In this document: one piece after another, positions 7,402 through 9,867 of the stretch
Position numbering within the stretch: position 1 is the first letter of the stretch
Layout of the letters: the number at the start of each line of letters is the position of its first letter
Assembly (NCBI GenBank): GCA_002724895.1
Contig: PBQB01000100.1
Span: forward strand, 1 to 9,867
Length of the DNA: 9,867 bases
Source: Flavobacteriales bacterium
Lineage (GTDB): Bacteria; Bacteroidota; Bacteroidia; Flavobacteriales; BACL11
Direction: 5' to 3'
Made by a program: the position numbers and the translations under genes
The notes under the pieces: model-generated
The model's input: the letters and a program-made list of their open reading frames with translations, nothing else
The model's database searches: none
Told to the model about the DNA's origin: nothing

Positions 7402-9867
7402 AGCTGATATTGAAGAAGAAAATTTTAAAGATAATATACTCTATTTATCTGGTATGTATGAAAACTGGTTTTTAGACTATGCTTCTTATGTAATTCTTGA
7501 AAGAGCAATACCAAACATTCTGGATGGTTTAAAACCTGTGCAAAGAAGAATTTTACATTCACTAAAAGAAATAGAAGATGGACGTTATCACAAGGTAGCC
7601 AATGTTATTGGTAATACTATGAAATATCATCCTCATGGAGATGCTTCAATAGGTGACGCCATGGTTCAAATAGGTCAAAAAGAATTACTTTTAGATATGC
7701 AGGGGAATTGGGGTAATATTTCTACCGGTGATAAAGCTGCAGCATCAAGATATATTGAAGTTAGACTAACTGATTTTGCTTTAAAAGTTGTTTTTAATAA
7801 TAAAGTTACAGATTGGATTTCCGCTTATGATGGAAGAGGAAAAGAACCAAAAAATTTGCCTATAAAATTTCCCTTACTTTTGGCTCAAGGAGTCGAAGGA
7901 ATTGCTGTTGGTTTATCAACGAAGATACTTCCTCATAATTTTAATGAACTTATTGATGCATCAATTAAAGTTTTAAAAGGGATTAAACCAAGAATTTATC
8001 CTGATTTTCAAAGTGGAGGTACTGCTGATTTTACAAATTATAATGATGGTAAAAGAGGAGGTAAAATTTTAGTTAGAGCTAGAATTGAAAAAATTGATAA
8101 AAGCACATTATTGATTAATGAATTACCTTATTCAACAACAACCTCATCTTTAATAAGTTCTATTATAAAAGCAAATGAAAAGGGTAAAATAAAGATAAAA
8201 AAAATAGAGGATAATACAGCAGAAAGTGTTGAAATTATAGTAAAAATCCCAACAGGACTATCACCTGATAAAACAATCGATGCTTTATATCGATTTACTG
8301 ATTGTGAAATTTCTATTTCTCCTTTATGCTGTGTTATTGAAGATGAAAAACCTGTTTTTTTAGGCGTTTCTGAAGTATTGCAAAAGTCAACAAATAATAC
8401 TTTAAGTATTTTAAAAAATGAGCTTGAAATTGAATTGTTTGAAGTTCAAGAAAAATGGCATTTTCTTTCTTTAGAGATGATTTTTATTCAAGAACGTATT
8501 TATAGAAAAATTGAAGAGTTAGATAATTGGGATGATATAATAAATACTATCAATGAAAATATAAAAATACATATATCAAAATTTAAAAGAGAAGTTACAA
8601 TAAAAGATATTGAGAAGTTAACTGAAATAAAAATTAAAAGAATTACAAAATTCGATATAAATAGATCTCAACATGAGCTTTTAAAATTAGAAGAAAGAAT
8701 TAATCTAATTAATAATCATTTAAGTAATATTACTGATTTTGCTATTAATTACTTTAAAGACCTTAAAAAATATTTTGGCTCAAATAATAAAAGAAAGACG
8801 GAAATTAAAATTTTTGAAAGTATTGATGCCTCAAAAGTTGTTGTTGCCAACCAAAAGTTATTCATTAATAGGGAAGAGGGTTTTATTGGAACTTCAATGA
8901 AAAAAGATGAGTTTATATGTGAATGTTCTGATATAGATGATATCATTATTTTTAGAAATAATGGTACTATGAAAGTAGTAAAAATAGATAAAAAGGTGTT
9001 TGTAGGTAAAAATATAATTTTATGCGCTGTCTTTAAGAAAAAAGATGATAGAACAGTATATAATATGATTTATAAGGATGGTGTAACATCAAATACTTTA
9101 GTAAAAAGATTTTTTGTAACTAGTGTTACTAGAAATAAAGAATATCAATTAACCAAATCAACCTTAAACACTAAGGTGCTGTATTTAACAAGAAATCCTA
9201 ACGGTGAAGCCGAAAAAGTTTTAATTAACTTTAGAAGACTTCAAAGGCTTAAAAAATTAAAATTAGATTTAGATTTTGCTAACATTAGTATAAAAGGTAA
9301 GCTTTCTGTAGGAAATATTGTAACAAAAAATCCTGTTAAAAATATTGAATTAAAATCTTTAGGAGTTTCAACTTTATCTGCACGAAAAGTTTGGTATGAT
9401 GATTCTGTAAATAGATTAAATGTTGAAGAAAGAGGTACATTTCTTGGTGATTTTCAAGCGGAAGATAAAATTTTAACAATTAATCAATCTGGAATATTAG
9501 AGTTAAGAACATTCGATGTTTCAAATAGATTCCCAGAAGATTTAATTATAATTGAAAAGCTAAATATTAAAAAACCCATTTCGGTAATATATTTTGATGG
9601 GCTTAAAAAGTTTTATTTTGTTAAAAGATTTTGTGTAGATAACAAGACTAGTAAGTTTAATATTGTTAATGATCATAAAGATACATTTTTAGAGTTAGTT
9701 TTTACAGATTGGAGGCCGTTAGTTGAGCTTGTATTTGTTAAAGAGAAAGGAAAAGAAAGAAAAAAAAGTATTATTAATATAGAAAATTTTATTTCTGTTA
9801 AAGGTCAAAAAGCATTAGGAAATAAATTGTCAAATTTAAAAATTAAAGAAATTAACGTCTTAGAACC
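7394..9867 (+). CDS. parC: DNA topoisomerase IV subunit A (ParC), 3' end cut by window edge
   Basis: Reading from ATG at 7394, the frame stays open for 824 codons to the right edge. This is the DNA-cleaving subunit of topoisomerase IV, partner of ParE. The breakage-reunion domain starts near residue 20 and includes LDGLKPVQRRIL (43-54), YHPHGDASIGDAMVQ (78-92) and the catalytic Arg119-Tyr120 pair in AAASRYIEVR, where the Tyr attacks DNA. It continues through FPLLLAQGVEGIAVGLSTK and a helical tower and coiled-coil part (about 330-465). The C-terminal domain from about 470 has beta-pinwheel-like repeats such as NREEGFIGTSMKKDEF and IINIENFISVKGQKALGN. No QRRGGKG gyrase box is seen, which favours ParC over GyrA. 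From my memory of flavobacterial ParC, only a short acidic tail is missing after the final NVLEP. The gene starts inside the upstream membrane-protein gene (8-base overlap). The N-terminus before the conserved core is short and acidic. Confidence 0.94.
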   Translation, partial: MDKADIEEENFKDNILYLSGMYENWFLDYASYVILERAIPNILDGLKPVQRRILHSLKEIEDGRYHKVANVIGNTMKYHPHGDASIGDAMVQIGQKELLLDMQGNWGNISTGDKAAASRYIEVRLTDFALKVVFNNKVTDWISAYDGRGKEPKNLPIKFPLLLAQGVEGIAVGLSTKILPHNFNELIDASIKVLKGIKPRIYPDFQSGGTADFTNYNDGKRGGKILVRARIEKIDKSTLLINELPYSTTTSSLISSIIKANEKGKIKIKKIEDNTAESVEIIVKIPTGLSPDKTIDALYRFTDCEISISPLCCVIEDEKPVFLGVSEVLQKSTNNTLSILKNELEIELFEVQEKWHFLSLEMIFIQERIYRKIEELDNWDDIINTINENIKIHISKFKREVTIKDIEKLTEIKIKRITKFDINRSQHELLKLEERINLINNHLSNITDFAINYFKDLKKYFGSNNKRKTEIKIFESIDASKVVVANQKLFINREEGFIGTSMKKDEFICECSDIDDIIIFRNNGTMKVVKIDKKVFVGKNIILCAVFKKKDDRTVYNMIYKDGVTSNTLVKRFFVTSVTRNKEYQLTKSTLNTKVLYLTRNPNGEAEKVLINFRRLQRLKKLKLDLDFANISIKGKLSVGNIVTKNPVKNIELKSLGVSTLSARKVWYDDSVNRLNVEERGTFLGDFQAEDKILTINQSGILELRTFDVSNRFPEDLIIIEKLNIKKPISVIYFDGLKKFYFVKRFCVDNKTSKFNIVNDHKDTFLELVFTDWRPLVELVFVKEKGKERKKSIINIENFISVKGQKALGNKLSNLKIKEINVLE

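Noticed and set aside
8749..8946. Minus-strand open frame of 65 codons within parC
   Set aside because: The plus-strand parC frame is continuous through it and matches the family's C-terminal domain.
5058..9867. The topoisomerase pair as DNA gyrase (gyrB-gyrA)
   Set aside because: There is no visible gyrase box in the A subunit, the B subunit lacks the LPGKLADC motif, and the overall sequence is close to Bacteroidota ParE and ParC.
1..9867. Defence system, CRISPR array, mobile element or tRNA
   Set aside because: No repeat-spacer pattern, transposase, integrase, terminal inverted repeat, cloverleaf or known defence domain was seen. The window reads as housekeeping chromosome.

Overview
The window is AT-rich chromosomal DNA from a member of the Bacteroidota, most likely a Flavobacteriia-type bacterium with a compact genome. 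Four things support this. Transketolase is split into two genes. The topoisomerase IV subunits closely resemble flavobacterial ParE and ParC as I remember them. The secreted protein has a signal peptide ending in FSQ. A TAnnTTTG motif, the Bacteroidota -7 promoter element, lies just upstream of the first gene of each of the three transcription units. I saw no tRNA, rRNA, CRISPR array, insertion sequence or phage gene. No placement below class can be supported from the sequence alone.

Left part, minus strand (3690 down to 1): a tightly packed operon in the order transketolase N-terminal subunit, secreted von Willebrand factor A (vWA) protein, transketolase C-terminal subunit, ECF sigma factor (cut by the left edge). 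The spacings are an 11-base overlap, 3 bases and 17 bases, so co-transcription is very likely. The vWA gene separates the two genes of one heteromeric enzyme.

Middle: a 152-bp divergent promoter region (3691-3842) separates this operon from ychF (3843-4940, plus strand), a conserved ribosome-associated P-loop NTPase. A 117-bp gap follows, holding a weak candidate terminator and a good -7 box.

Right part, plus strand (5058-9867): parE, a small two-helix membrane protein of unknown function, and parC (cut by the right edge shortly before its expected end). Both junctions are short overlaps. ParE and ParC form topoisomerase IV, which decatenates daughter chromosomes.

Nearly everything here is housekeeping. 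The most unusual feature is that both two-subunit enzymes have a secreted or membrane protein gene between their subunit genes, in each case joined by an overlap or a gap of a few bases. I found no evidence of a defence system or other novel multi-gene machinery.
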